From the NCBI GenBank assembly GCA_963556495.2, contig OY747705.1, positions 21,726,501 to 21,790,500 on the forward strand: 64,000 nt of DNA. Reading direction: 5' to 3'. This document shows positions 12,106-24,031 of this stretch, in pieces (the stretch's first letter is position 1; every line of letters starts with the position of its first letter). Source of the DNA: Valencia hispanica (taxonomy: Eukaryota > Chordata > Actinopteri > Cyprinodontiformes > Valenciidae). The position numbers were made by a program, and so were the translations under genes. A model generated the notes under the pieces. It was not told the DNA's origin. It did not search any database and saw only the letters and a list, made by a program, of their open reading frames with translations.

Positions 12106-14026
12106 AGGTAGAGTCCATTTGTTTATCCCTTATTATTCTTGTGCATTTAAGAACAAATACCTTGGTACTACAATATGCTGAATTTGGGGTTTATCCTGCT
12201 TAAAGTACTGAATTTAACTCGTTTTTACTTTGAAAGTCTCATTATCTTTCTGTAAACGAGGAATTTTTACATAGTCCTAGTTGACAAAATGTTTTAAAAC
12301 CTGTAACAGAAGAGGAGGGAAAAATCGGTCTCGCTACAGCTTCTCAATGTAAGATGATTTATAAGGCTAGCAACTGGAGTTTTCATTTGGAAAACAGATA
12401 TTCTTTACCATATTTGTTTTTAGTATTTCAGACGATAAGATTATATGTCGCAGCGCTTAATAAAACGTACAAAAAGTGGGAAAAGTCAACCCATCCACAC
12501 ACACACATACTCCACATGCATACGAGGGCACACACTGCCTCGTCCTACAAGAGGTGATTGATGAATTCAGGAAGGGGCTCTGGGGAAGAGGAAATCCAGT
12601 CTGGGTCAGACTTCATATACACATCCATCCATGGGCACCATCTGTATGCACTCATAGGTCACACTCTATGAGGTCAGTGTGTGTGCTCTCCTCTAACACA
12701 CAAACACACACAGGAACTTGATCCAATGCTTCTGACATGTGATATGACTCCTCCACATGCTGTTTATTATATAATGTCTTTTCCTCCTTGTCTTTACAGC
12801 ATGGGTGGGACAAAAGGAGGAAGGTGAGCGTGGCATGCTGGCACTTTCAGACTCTGCATGCCATTGCGGGACCAGCATGAGGCCGTTTTTGACAGCAGCC
12901 ATTACCACAAATAACTGAACAGCAAATGAAGACAAATGATATGATTGCAGAACGTGTCCCAGCAGTCAATCGTCTATCTTGGTGGTTCCCATTCAAAGTC
13001 ATTGATCAGCTTTACAACCTAAGTAGCCGGCCAGCAAAGTAAATGGTGGAGATCGATGCTGTTTAACAGATTATTGACTGCTGACTGGTTGCCTGGGTTC
13101 AAAACAGAGAGAGGGCAACGAAGAAATAAGCAAATAGATGGAGGGGAATAAAAAAAGAAAACATAGAAATACGTTTTTTTTTAGCCTCTGTGATGATAAA
13201 TGGGGAAGAAAGACACTGAGACAGCAGAGAGCGAGGAGAAGAAAGGCTGCTCGTATAGAGTTCTGAGATGAATGTGTATGATCATGTGCATTTAATGAAG
13301 AAGAAAAGTAAAAAAGGCGGAAAAAGGAGCATTACCGGAAGTAAAATATCCCAGTGTGCAGTCATTTTTTGTGTTTGTCTCTGCAGCACACCTGAAGAGT
13401 CCAAAATGAAGCAAAGATCAGCTGAAAGACAAGGAATCTGACCAAAAATAACCCAGTGCTTTCTACTCGTCTTTGTTCGGATGATTTTTGACGGAGCCTT
13501 AGTGAAGTGCGCTGACTGGCGAATAACAACAGCTGCACGCACTGTAATTACATGCCTTTGACTCCTTCATGTGCCTTCTTCCAATATCTATGTTCATAAT
13601 GAACAAGGCCGGCTCGAGTTGCCCATCGTCTTGACATGTTTGTTGAGTTCTTTACGTGCAGATTTTCAGTCAATAAAAATGAGAATCAGGGAGTGGACTC
13701 TGAATGGGGTTCTGTGTATTAAAGAGTATAAAAACAACACTCCCAGAAGTGTTGTAATGTTTATTATACACACATTGGAGTGTTCCATAGCGGCTGAACC
13801 AGCCCTGGTGGCTGATTTATGTCAGTGAGAATGCCTTTATAGTTGTGCTACACTGAAAAGCCACATGTGGATTTATTTGAGCTTCAAAAGGGACTTTTCC
13901 ACCAAACTGGTTCCAGTGAGTGCCCAATTACTTGCTCAGCCATGGTTCTATATGTTTGTACTGAATCTACAGTATGAACACTGTTAGGAACTCCATCTAT
14001 AAATACAGATCAGAGATCAGTGTTGT
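12106..14026. other. Unannotated intron sequence
   Basis: Contains a short CA stretch (12494-12508) and otherwise nothing recognised. Open frames are short and show no family resemblance. Confidence 0.4.
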
Positions 14027-14765
14027 AAATTCAATTCAATTCAAAAATACTTTATTAATCCCAGAGGGAAATGAAGTGTTGGTATAGCTCATATAATTCA
14101 TTCTTTAAGGAGTTGTTGTAGATGATGATGGCTGTGGGCAGGAAGGATTTCCTGTAGCGGTCTGTATTGCAGCGAAACTGAAGAAGCCTCCGACTGAAGA
14201 GGATGCTCAGGGTTGTCCATAATTTTTTTGATTTTATGAAGAATCCTTCTTTGCATTATCATCTCTAGATTTCCACAGTTGTCCCAAGAACAGAACCAGC
14301 CTTCTTTATCAGGTTGTTTAGCCATTTTAAATCCCTGGCTCTGATGCTGCTACCCCAACAGATGACAGCTGAAGAGATTACACTCTCCACGACAGACTTG
14401 TAGAAGATCTGCAGCATCTTGCTGCAAACCTTGAAGGAACTAAGCTTCCTCAAGAAGTACAGTCTGCTCTGTCCGTTCTTATAGACGGCTTCACTGTTCA
14501 GTCTCCAGTCCAGTCTGTTGTCAAGGTGAACTCCGAGGTATTTATACTCCTCAACCACCTCCACTTCTTCTCCCATGATGGAAACAGTGTTTGACTTATC
14601 CCTGTTTCTTCTGAAATCTACAGTCATCTCCTTTGTTTTGTTCACATTCAAGGTGAGACGATTGTTTCCACACCCTATCACAAAGCGGTCCACCAGCTCT
14701 CTGTAAAGGCCATTTGCAAACTCTGACTGCTGCTTTAAACGAAACTGTCGCAGGGATAATAAATC
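14027..14765 (-). mobile_element. Rex1/Babar-like LINE, 3' end with C-terminal RT
   Basis: A minus-strand ORF at 14265-14693 reads NRLTLNVNKTKEMTVDFRRN, then EYKYLGVHLDNRLDW, then GQSRLYFLRKL and CWGSSIRARD. These are the RT thumb and post-RT blocks of the fish jockey/CR1-like LINEs usually called Rex1/Babar. The frame shifts near 14265-14325 and continues as LEMIMQRRILHKIKKIMDN. The 3' UTR ends with 'gggattaataaagtatttt' and tandem TTGAAT units at 14027-14045, the usual short-repeat tail. It is 5'-truncated before the catalytic YADD box. The family name is from memory of conserved blocks. Confidence 0.85.
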
Positions 14766-15255
14766 AAATGAAATTATTTTTTGTGAAAAAGCATGCCTCT
14801 ATCTGTCTGCATGTGTTTCTTTAAAGAAATATAGAAAATCACCCAGGAAGGATCAAACATTTACTAAAAGGGACAGTCTAAATGAGGAAATGATGTGACT
14901 ACGAGGTGGCTCTTTGACAGTGGAAAACTAGGCCGGTTCTCACCTTTATTTAAAGAACAGGTTGCTAGCTCTAGTGAAGCAACTGAAATGATGAAAAAAT
15001 GACTTTTCTATATTTCAAAGTATGTTGGGGTCAAACAGGTATGACTGAGTCTGGTTTGCTGGCAGCCTTGCTTACAGACCCCTTTTCAACTCTGTCCACT
15101 TTTTTTTATGGAACATAGATCGATGCTTCACAATGGGAACTATATATGGTATATACTACTCTGTATGGTTGATATATTGAGTTGTTCCTTAAATATTTTT
15201 CAATGAAGTACTTGTTCGTCATGATTTTGTGAAGTGAAAATAGTCCCTACTACTG
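14766..15255. other. Unannotated intron sequence
   Basis: AT-rich. Nothing recognised. Confidence 0.4.
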
Positions 15256-15450
15256 CTAAAAAAATCACCAAAACCATGATGCTGCCACCCCTGTACTTTA
15301 CAACTGTGAGGGTAGGGATGGATATCGTTAAGGATTTATCGATACTACTACTCTTAACGATACTTCTTATCGATCCGGTACTTTATCGGTATCCTTATCG
15401 GTACTTTTTTTTTGAAAGACTAAAACAAAAGGGGAAAAACACAAATAATG

Positions 15451-15645
15451 AACTGTAGTTTAAGAAAAAAAAAGTAACTTAAATAAGAAGGAAGCTGTTG
15501 TTCAAAAATATCCAGCATTTATTAATTGTAAGAATAAAATAGCAGGTTAACTGTAGTTTAAGAATTTTTTTTTAAACTTAGATAAGAAGGAAGCTGTTGT
15601 TCAAAATATCCAGCATTTATTAATTGTAAGAATGAAATGGCAAAC
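15451..15645. repeat. 98-bp tandem duplication inside the hAT element
   Basis: Copy 1 (15451-15548) and copy 2 (15549-about 15645) both run from 'aactgtagtttaagaa' through 'gaaggaagctgttgttcaa' and 'tccagcatttattaattg' to 'gaatgaaat' or 'gaataaaat'. They differ mainly in an A-run versus T-run and a few substitutions, so the duplication is fairly recent. Confidence 0.9.
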
Positions 15646-15941
15646 TGTTGTCCATGCTTCACGTGTTTGCTTTGCATACAAACATACATACCTGTTATAT
15701 CTGATTCAGGGGTTGTTGTTGCTGCAGCACTCAGGCGGTCAAACACCGTGCATCTTTCGGTTTGTAGTTGGTTTATTTTGGCAAGGTGTTTGATCAAATT
15801 ACTTGTGTTCCCGCCTTTGCAAGCAAAGCTTTTATTACACCTGTGACAGCGTGCATTGTCAGCATCTATTTTCGTAAAATTAAGCCAAATTTTGGACCTT
15901 TTCGTTCGCTCTGCCATCGTATCTGTAAGGCGAACACACAC
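15558..15941 (-). pseudogene. BED-type zinc-finger fragment of a hAT transposase
   Basis: Starting at the MAERTKRSKIW methionine, the frame gives KIWLNFTKIDADNARCHRC and then CKGGNTSNLIKHLAKINQ. This is the BED finger seen at the N-terminus of ZBED-like hAT transposases: C-x2-C (ARCHRC), TSNL and H-x4-H. The last zinc ligand, expected as H, reads N (KHLAKIN), so the finger is probably dead. After about 95 residues the frame runs into non-coding sequence. No dimerisation or catalytic domain follows. Confidence 0.8.
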
Positions 15942-16225
15942 GTGAGCGCGCAGCAGTCGCCACTCCGTCCCCGCAGCGTGTGTGCTTGTTTAGGAGGAGT
16001 GGGCTGCAACACAGTGTTTGGCTTGTGTTTATATCTCCCGCAAAACATGAATGCGACCTTAATTTTATCGTTAAGAGGACCGATAAGGCTGAAGCTTATC
16101 GGTCTCGGTGGACCGTCAGAATCAGCCCCGGGGCCAATTTAATACCAGGTTTCAGTACACATCCCTATGTGAGGGTATTCTAAGCAAACATTTATTTGAA
16201 TTCATTCACTTTAAAAGGGTGAATG

Positions 16226-17103
16226 AAGTTAGAAGAGTTTAACTTCAGTCATTTAATTTGTATTAACATTAACTTCTGGTTCTTCTTTACTGAAATGCTA
16301 CCACTTAACTTTCATCAACACTTCATTCAAATAATCGCTATATTAAGGTTGAGTCAACTTAGAATTTAGTTATAGCCATAGTTTGTTTTTTAACAAAACT
16401 CATTGTCCTATGCTGATGAGATTAAATTAAGTCAATGGAAACTAGGGTTGCACAATAGCTACAAATGATCATGTCAAATTAAAAAACAAACATAAAGATA
16501 TCGACTCAATAAACTGCAATGTCTGGACTTGGCATTGAGGTTGCATCAATATGTTTATGAGTGCCCCCAGGGGATCAGTTTGATCAGGAACTTGGTCCAG
16601 TGACCCAAGCAATCGGCATGCCACAGTGAATGAGTCTTCATCGTGACACACAGTGTCTGCATAGTGTAGCATGAGATAAAACATGTTGCTGTTAGGTAAA
16701 TGCTACCACATTTGTGTCATACTGGGATAATTTTCAGTAGCAGTTGTGCATGTGCATATGTGGCACGCTGCAGAATCTTTCCACAATATTACAAAATCTC
16801 TTGCAGCCTGCCTTAGACCACATCTGATGCCACACTATCAGACTCTTACAAAGGAAATGCTGGTGCGTTAAGTACTTAAAGCTATGCGTTTTTATACTGT
16901 ACGCCATAGAAAGGCAGATATGCAGCAGTGTGACGATGTAATAGATTCAGTTCAGATTTTTGTCCAGCTTCATCCCAGTCCTCATTTCTCGAAAGTTACA
17001 TTAAAACAAAACAACACAGCATCCCTGCTTTAAAAGAGAGAAAAAGTGGCCAAGCTTCAGTGAGCGTGAATGCAGACTGAAACAAGGCTGTGGACATATA
17101 GCC
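16226..17103. other. Unannotated intron sequence, possible hAT scrap
   Basis: 'actagggttgcacaatagct' at 16441-16460 resembles the start of a common hAT MITE (tagggctgcacaat...), and the following 150 bp is compatible with it. No matching end or TSD was found. No gene. Confidence 0.35.

Positions 17104-17152
<49 letters not shown>
17104..17152. repeat. (TG)n(AG)n compound microsatellite
   Basis: TG to 17120, then 16 GA units to 17152. A second short (TG)n with a G-run lies at 17318-17341. Confidence 0.95.
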
Positions 17153-17157
<5 letters not shown>

Positions 17158-18576
17158 CCTCTTTATGTGCCTTTATGTGTGTATACACATTTCCCTTGCC
17201 TTTTCTCAGTTCAGCAGAACCTCATTAACTCAGCAGGAATGGAAATCATTTCTGCATGGAGTGCACAGGAGACAGAAGGAGACGGAGAGGAAGACGCATG
17301 GAAAGGTGGGTGGGAGTTTGTGTGTGTGTGTGGGGGGGGGGCAATGAATACTGAATTTTTTTATTGGAAATCATCCCATTCCCAAAAATAATTTCCAACA
17401 CAATTACACAACAATTTATCATATTAGAGACATAATTCCACACTAAAGCATGAGCCTTATCTTAGTACTCCTCTGTGTGATTCAATCCTCTGATATAACT
17501 CATATGACTTATCTTAGTTTGGATCTACTCAGACTTAAATCTTGTAAGATTTTTACAGTTCCTTCTCAAAACAGAGGTGGCAAACAACCAAACATAGCAA
17601 ATGTCCAGATGGATACATTAATAAAAAGGTAATCTTCTTCATGTAGCAGCAGATCAGAGCAGAGCCTCCCTCCCCCGTCGATCCTGAGGCCCGCCACCAG
17701 ACAATATGGACCAGACAGTAATCTGGCCATGGACTGAAGAGATTACAGCATCCAGCAGAACAGTTCGGCAAAGAGGAGAGCAGCTCAGTTGGGTTCAGCA
17801 ACTGATTTCCTCACAGGGAAAGGGACACCCCGGGTGATCAGTCAAAACAACACAAAGCAGCATAGCAAGAAAAACACGAAGCGAGCAGCCGAAGCCTCCT
17901 GCTTCTCTATAACTTGCAGAGCGACGGCTGGGAGCACACAATCCTTCAGAGCACGTTGACCTTTTCAGGAGGCAACAGAGTGCAAAGCAGTTCGCTGTAG
18001 TCCATCTCTATTCCAAATGTCAATTTTCACACTGAAGATGTGATCGGGCTCAGTTGGACACAGCAGACAGGATACATGAAGGGACTAACACACATAGTGC
18101 GCTAACAAACCGTCTAACTTTAAAAAAATTTTTGATTCTGTATACACACCATGCATCCATGGACAGACTAAACAAGGCTAAAACAACTTCAAACATCCAG
18201 TCAACAACGAAGCAGATGTGCTGCCCTATTTATCCACTAAACTTAATCATAACAGATATAAATAACTGATCTGAGGGCTTACATCCAGACAGACGAGTCG
18301 AGGTTGGAAGTTCACACAGTGCAGTTGTTGCTAAGTACACGAGGTGGATTTTTGTGATTTTTCAGTCCTCTCAGAGTTATTAACCCCAAACAGCAGCAGG
18401 GCAGCCTGCACGCCCATGTGCTGACCTCAAGGCTGTCAAACTGCTGCTGCACAGCTCATTCAGTGGAACGCATCAAATATAGACAAAGATACACTCATAT
18501 CAATTTTAAAGGAGCAAATGATTATCTCTAAAGTGGTTTAGCTGTGGGAAATATGGAAGCAGTAACGTCAGCACTG
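17153..18576. other. Unannotated intron sequence
   Basis: More GC-balanced between about 17640 and 18050. Nothing recognised as coding or TE. Confidence 0.4.
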
Positions 18577-19190
18577 AAAGCTTTTTAGTGCAATTGTATT
18601 CTACTCCCTTTACTCTAATACCCATAAATAAAATCCAGTAAGATCAACTGTCTGCAGAACATTTGCCAGTAAATAAAGTTCACCTGAGTCTAATTTAATC
18701 TCAGTATAAATCCTGCTTTTCTGTGAAGACATCAGAGGTTTGTTAGAGAACATTAGTGAACAACCAGAATTAGTGTAATGAATACCAAGAAACACATCAC
18801 ACAGCTCAGGAATAGAAAATGCACAGAAGTTTAAAGTAGGGGTTAGATTATAAAATATTATCCCAAGCTTTGAACATCTATGATCTCTGTTCAATCCCAT
18901 TATCCAAAATTTTTAAGAGTAATCCGGAACTGACAGGCTGGGCAATAGAACAATTAATTAAGAGAACCAGCGAGGAAGTCAATTCTGGATGAGCTGCAGA
19001 AATCCACAGCTCAGGTTGGAGAATCTGTCAACAGGACAATTATTAATGTTGCACTTAAAAAATCTGACCTTTGTGGAAAAGTGGAAAAAGGAGAGTCAAT
19101 CTTGAAAGAAAGGCAAATCCACAATTAAATCCTATTTTCAGTGTACTCTGGTCTGACGCAAAATTTAACACACAATCTTCACAGTGGATT
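18577..19190 (+). mobile_element. Tc1 family A, 5' half
   Basis: From 'ccctttactctaatacccat' (inner edge of the long TIR) through 'aatttaatctcagtataaat', 'cagaggtttgttagagaaca' and 'aagctttgaacatct' to 'ctgcagaaatccacagctca' and 'gtactctggtctgacg'. These are the 5' UTR and the paired helix-turn-helix plus early catalytic part of the transposase, with stops throughout. It breaks off at about 19190, exactly where L2-type LINE sequence starts, giving a chimeric junction. Confidence 0.85.
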
Positions 19191-19618
19191 TTTTTTAAAA
19201 CAAGAACCAACAAGCTGATGATAAATCTTCTTCACTCTCAAGGGTTACTTGTGGAGTTCCACAGGGTTCTGTGCTTGGACCAATTCTGTTCACCATATAT
19301 ATGCTCCCAATTGGTAGAATCATTAGACAGCATGGGGTAAATTTCCACAGCTATGCAGATGATACACAACTATATTTATCCATAAATCCTGATGAACCCA
19401 GTCAGTTAGGTAGATTACAGGCATGTCTGGAAGACATAAAAACATGGATGAATCTAAACTTTTTGCTTTTAAATTCTGACAAAACAGAAGTTGCTGTCTT
19501 TGGACCAGAAGTTCTTAAACAGAAACTGATTAGTCAATCACTTCATCTGGATGGCATTAAATTGGCCCCCAGTAATAACGTAAAGAACCTTAGCGTTATT
19601 TTTGACCGAGACTTGACA
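19191..19618 (+). mobile_element. L2/CR1-type LINE, left part (RT catalytic region)
   Basis: The frame reads CGVPQGSVLG at the edge, PILFTIYMLPIGRIIRQHG, the catalytic YADDTQLYLSI, then MNLNFLLLNSDKTEVAVFGP and VIFDRDLTF. These are RT blocks 4-7 of teleost L2-type LINEs. It stops at DRDLTF (about 19618), where an antisense LINE is inserted. Translation resumes at 22273 with the next residues (SHIKQVSRISFFH). The 5' portion (endonuclease, RT 0-3) is absent, replaced at the left edge by Tc1 sequence. Confidence 0.9.
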
Positions 19619-22272
19619 TTTTTTCTTTTTTTTCATTTATTTCATTTATTCTTTTTTTTCATGGTAATGCAAAATAAAATTTGTACAACAATCCAGTAAA
19701 CACAACAATAACACATTCCATGAGAAAAAGAACTGGAGTAGGATGAAGAAAAAAAAATCTTATAAGCTCCTACCCCATTCTTGGATCAAAAAATATTTCA
19801 AATTAGATGGCCTCACCAATGCCTAAAAATAACAATAGTCCAAACCAGATTTAGCATTGTCATTGTAAATGTAACAATTTTCACATTCATCTTCATACAA
19901 GTTAAGAATGTTCTGTTTATACTTACATTTAAATTGAACAATATTTGAACAACATTTTAGATTGTTTTCTAAAGAGTTCCATTGCTTCACACCAGATACT
20001 GACACACACATTTGTTTGAGGGTATTTCCTGCGAAAGGTTGTTTAAAGTCATTATTTCTTCTGCTTTTCTCACTATTTACAATAAAAAGGGTTTGAAGTG
20101 CATGCGGTAACAGGCAGTGTTTTGCCTTATGAACAACTAATCAAGTTTGTAAAGAAACCAAGTCCTTCAATTTGAGTAGTCCTGACCTCAAAAACAGTTC
20201 TGTGGTATGTTCTCTTGGAGCTACTCCATTAATTATTCGTATAGCCCTTTTTTGCAAAAGAAATAAGGGCATTAAATTAGTAAAATAAGAATTACCCCAT
20301 ACTTCCAAACAATTCATTAAATATGGCAAAATAAAGGAGCAATATAAGATTCTCATTGCCTTATGATTCAATATAAACTTTACTCAAAACAGCAATGTTT
20401 TTACTAATTTTATTTCTTACATGAGCTATGTGCGACTTCCACTTAAATTTATCATCAATGAGTACTCCTAAAAACCTAATTTCTGACACTCTCTCAATCA
20501 TTATTCCATTTAAAGTCAAATTTACACTTTCAGGACATTTTTGGTTTGTAAACAACATACATTTTGTTTTGTTTAAGTTTAACGATAATTTATTTTCATT
20601 AAACCATTTCTGCAGTTTGACCATTTCTTGTTCACAGGTTTCCATTAATGTTCCTAAATTCCTCCCTGATACAAAAAAATTAGTATCGTCCGCGAAAAGA
20701 ACAAAACATAAAATCTTTGATTCCTCACAGAGGTCATTAATATATAAAGTAAAAAGTTTGGGCCCCAGCACAGAGCCTTGAGGGACTCCACACTGTATTG
20801 TTTCTAACTTAGATTTATGGCCTATATACTCTACATATTGTTGTCTATTTTCTAAGTAACTACTAATCCAGTTTAAAACTACACCTCTAACTCCATATGT
20901 CTGTAACTTAGATACCAATATACTGTGATCAAGAGTGTCAAAAGCCTTTTTAAGGTCAATGAAAACTCCAACTGTGTGATTTTAATGCTCCAATTCTGTA
21001 GTAATATCCTCTGTGATTTTTATCAAAGCCATAGCTGTTGAGCGGGAACTTCGAAACCCAAACTGATTATCATGAATCAAGGAATGTTTTTCCAGAAAAT
21101 AATTAAACTTTTTAACAAAAAGTTTCTCCAGAATTTTGGAAAATTGAGAAAGCAAAGATATAGGACTATAATTTGTGAGACTATGCCTATCACCAGATAT
21201 AAAAATGGGAACAATCTTAGCCACCTTCATTTTATCTGGAAAGAAACCTATTTTAAAAGACAAATTGATTATATATTTTACTGGTCTAATAATACAATGC
21301 ATAGTGTCTTTGACAATATACATATCTAAGCCATCACTATCGCATGAATATTTACTTTTCAATTTAGAGACAGTAGAAATAATTTCACTCTCACTAACTT
21401 CGCCAATGAATAGGGATTGCATAACTCTACTTTCACCTGTCCAACTTTTATTTACGTTATATTGCGGTATAGATTTAGCAAGATTTGGACCAACATTGAC
21501 AAAAAATGAATTAAATTCATCAGCCATTTCTTCACCACTTACCTGCATATTCTGTTGATTCATTAAGTAATGGCAGACTACAATTTATTTTACTGCCCAT
21601 AACTTCCCTTAAAACTTTCCACATTCCTTTGATATTACTTTTATTTTCCATTAACAAATTTGTATAATAATCTTTCTTTACACGTTTCATTATGGTAGTC
21701 AACTTGTTTTTATAGTTTTTATACTTTTTTCTGCATTTACTGTCTGATATTTTACATAGTCACGATAAAGCTTATTCTTCTTTTTGCAAGATTTCAATAT
21801 ACCCTTTGTTATCCAAGGTTTGCTTTTTTGTTTTTTTCTTGTATCATTCAATATTTTTATTGGGCAATTTCTATTATATAACCACAGATACGTTTTTAGA
21901 AATGATTCATAAGCCTTATTTACATCATTTGTACTATAAACATTTTCCCAATGTTCTTTCATAAGATCATTCCTAAATGCATTTACTCTTCCTCAGTTCT
22001 TAACCGTAAAACTTTACTGCACTTTTCTTTGTTTGTTTTTACTTTACAGAAGTTATAAATATAGGTAAACGATCAGTTATTTCATTTAACAAAAGACCAC
22101 TTTTGACAGGTTTTTCAAGTATATTTACAAAAATGTTATCAATTAATGTGGCACAACTGGATGTTATTCGGCTAGGCCAGGTAATAGTTGGATAAAGGCC
22201 TCTGCTATACATTAAATCTAGGAAATCTGAACTACTAGTATGCTTAGACAAATTCATGAGATTTATGTTGAA
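19619..22272 (-). mobile_element. Jockey/CR1-group LINE inserted antisense into the L2-type LINE
   Basis: Order on the minus strand: end of the AP endonuclease (DFNINL near 22265; DFLDLMYSRGLYPTITWPSR; the catalytic SDHLP motif reads TDRLP, His replaced by Arg); a linker (21699-21962); RT N-terminal blocks (20982-21563, with YSPISLLSQFSKILEKLF and DNQFGFRSSRST); RT core (20361-20918, with GVPQGSVLGPKLFTLYINDL and FADDTNFF); post-RT region (20141-20371, LLQKRAIRIINGV; 19823-20011, VKQWNSL). The 3' end is an A-rich tail with AAATGAAATAAATGA-like units at 19619-19660. It is 5'-truncated inside the endonuclease. Frames are broken only a few times, so it is younger than its host LINE. The clade is not resolved. 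Confidence 0.9.
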
Positions 22273-23310
22273 ATCCCATATTAAACAGGTTTCTAGGATT
22301 TCTTTCTTTCACATCCGGAATATTGCTAAAATTAGAAACATCCTGTCCAGGAGTGATGCTGAGAAACTAGTCCATGCATTTGTTACCTCAAGGCTGGACT
22401 ACTGTAATTCTTTACTATCAGGTAGTCCACAAAATGCCATTAAAAGCCTTCAGTTGATCCAAAATGCGGCAGCAAGAGTTCTGATGAATATTAAAAAGAG
22501 AGATCACATTTCTCCTGTTTTAGCTTCCCTTCATTGGCTCCCTGTTAAATCCAGAATAGAATTTAAGATCCTTCTTCTTACATACAAAGCCCTTAATCAT
22601 CAAGCTCCATCATACATCAGAGATCTAATTGTTCCATATGTTCCTAACAGAGCCCTTCGCTCTCAGACTGCAGGTTTACTTGTAGTTCCTAGGATTTCTA
22701 AAAGTAGAATGGGAGGCAGATCTTTTAGTTATCAGGCTCCTCTCCTGTGGAACCAGCTCCCAGCTTTAGTCCGTGAGGCAGACACTCTGTTTACTTTTAA
22801 GGCCAGGCTTAAAACTTTCCTTCTTGATAAAGCTTATAGTTAGAGTGGCTAAGGTCATCCTGAGCTAGCTCTGTAGTTATGCTGCTATAGGCTTAGACTG
22901 CTGGAGGACAGACGTACCAATTTACTTCACTCTGCTACTTCCTTTTCTCCTACGACTCTCCAGTTGTATTACAGTACATTCTGTTATTTCGACTGTTAAC
23001 TTTGTTTTCTCTCAGTGTTTTTCTCTCCATAGAAGATATACCTGGTCTGGTATCCTGCTTGGCTGCAATGCCCTGTTGGACGGGGGGCATCGACTGGGAT
23101 GATGCTCCCAGTAACTGAACATCCACCGTGTCCTGTTATCAACTTTTTACTTTCTGTAACATAGAAAGTACTTTAATATCAGAGCTTCTGTTCCTTCTGT
23201 GTCTCTGCTCTGTCTTCTCAAACCCCCAGATGACCGCTCCTACTGAGCCTGGTTCTGTTGGAGGTTTCTTCCTATTAAAGGGGAGTTTTTCCTCTCCACC
23301 AGGGGATTCA
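22273..23310 (+). mobile_element. L2/CR1-type LINE, right part (C-terminus and 3' UTR)
   Basis: Resumes the interrupted ORF: HIKQVSRISFFHIRNIAKIR, LVHAFVTSRLDYCNSLLSG, QLIQNAAARVL, LASLHWLPVKSRIEFKILLL, then SYQAPLLWNQLPALVREADT and a stop at 22843. The 3' UTR follows with 'tgctgctataggcttagact', 'ctctccatagaagatatacc' and 'ggttctgttggaggtttctt', and is lost after about 23310. Good ORF preservation after removal of the insert shows the two halves were one copy. Confidence 0.92.
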
Positions 23311-23521
23311 CATTTACAAGCGATACTCTCTAACGTTACAGATTTTCACGTCTTGGGCAGCCTTTGTGTCAAATGTCTTCATCCCAGGTACATTTTCTAT
23401 ATTTCAGCATGTCATATGTACAACGGCGTGGAGCTGTCAGCTATATAATAAAGAAATTACACCGTATCACGTTATAACGTTATTGTAAAAAGGAGAAAAC
23501 CACTTGAAACTATCACGTTAT

Positions 23522-24031
23522 TGTTGTGATCCCCGGGTATTTGGCTTTTGTTAGTGATTTTCCTTATTTAGTTCTATTTTCATGTTTTGCTATTCTTATT
23601 CTTTCTTGTGATTTCTGTACTTTCTGGTTTCCCCGTAGTCTTGTATTTAGTTAGTTTCTTAACATTCTTCTAGTTTCCCAGTTTTCTGTCTCCCAGCCAT
23701 TTCACCTCCTGTCCCAGCTAATCACTTCCACCTGCTCACTCCCCCTCAGCTGCAACCACTTCCCTTAATTGGTCCTGCTCCTTCTCTGCTTCACTCTTCA
23801 CTCTCCTCCCTCAGTATAAATACGGTCCTCTTTCAGTCACAACTCGCTGGTTCGTCCGTCTTTCTTCCCCGCCTGATTCCTGCCTTCCTTGTTGCCCGTC
23901 TGGTTCCTGTGTTTCCCTGTTGCTGCCTGTACCCTCCCGAGTTTCTGTAAGTTCCGTGTGGTTTTTCATTAAATAATTTTTTGTATTTACTCTGCTGCTT
24001 TTGGGTCCAGTTTAAACTGCAAAACATGACA
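23522..24031 (+). mobile_element. Solo LTR (510 bp) with 5-bp TSD
   Basis: Begins TGTTGTGATC and ends CATGACA, giving TG...CA termini flanked by GTTAT on both sides (23517-23521 and 24032-24036). It contains a TATA box (TATAAATA, 23815-23822), a pyrimidine-rich region upstream, and an AATAAA-like 'cattaaataatttt' (about 23966-23980) downstream. No internal region or second LTR is present, so it is a recombination-derived solo LTR. Probably Ty3/Gypsy-like on TSD length, but the family is not assigned. No coding sequence. Confidence 0.85.
23815..23822 (+). promoter_or_regulatory. TATA box of the solo LTR
   Basis: TATAAATA in a GC-balanced context 293 bp into the LTR. It points right, antisense to the host SSBP-type gene. 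Activity is not demonstrable from sequence. Confidence 0.6.

Larger units (their letters stand above)
15313..16167 (-). mobile_element. hAT transposon (855 bp) with perfect 8-bp TSD
   Basis: Ends are TAGGGATG...CATCCCTA, flanked by TGTGAGGG at 15305-15312 and 16168-16175, an exact 8-bp target duplication diagnostic of hAT elements. Subterminal ATCGATA/TATCGGTA-type repeats occupy 15320-15410 and 16045-16115. A minus-strand first-exon-like ORF with a BED finger lies inside (see 15558-15941), but no RNase-H or hATC region is present. It is a deletion derivative that could only be moved in trans. Confidence 0.93.
15256..16225 (-). mobile_element. Tc1-like relic split by a hAT insertion
   Basis: Left of the hAT: 'aaaaccatgatgctgccacc' followed by 'ctttacaactgtgaggg'. 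Right of it: 'tgtgagggtattctaagc'. Rejoined, these read as the antisense of a Tc1 'GG.IM..' transposase block followed by the upstream region. Only about 110 bp of the relic is recognisable, so limits are approximate. Confidence 0.5.

Noticed and set aside
16441..16800. Possible hAT MITE starting tagggttgcacaat
   Set aside because: No matching right end or 8-bp duplication could be located.
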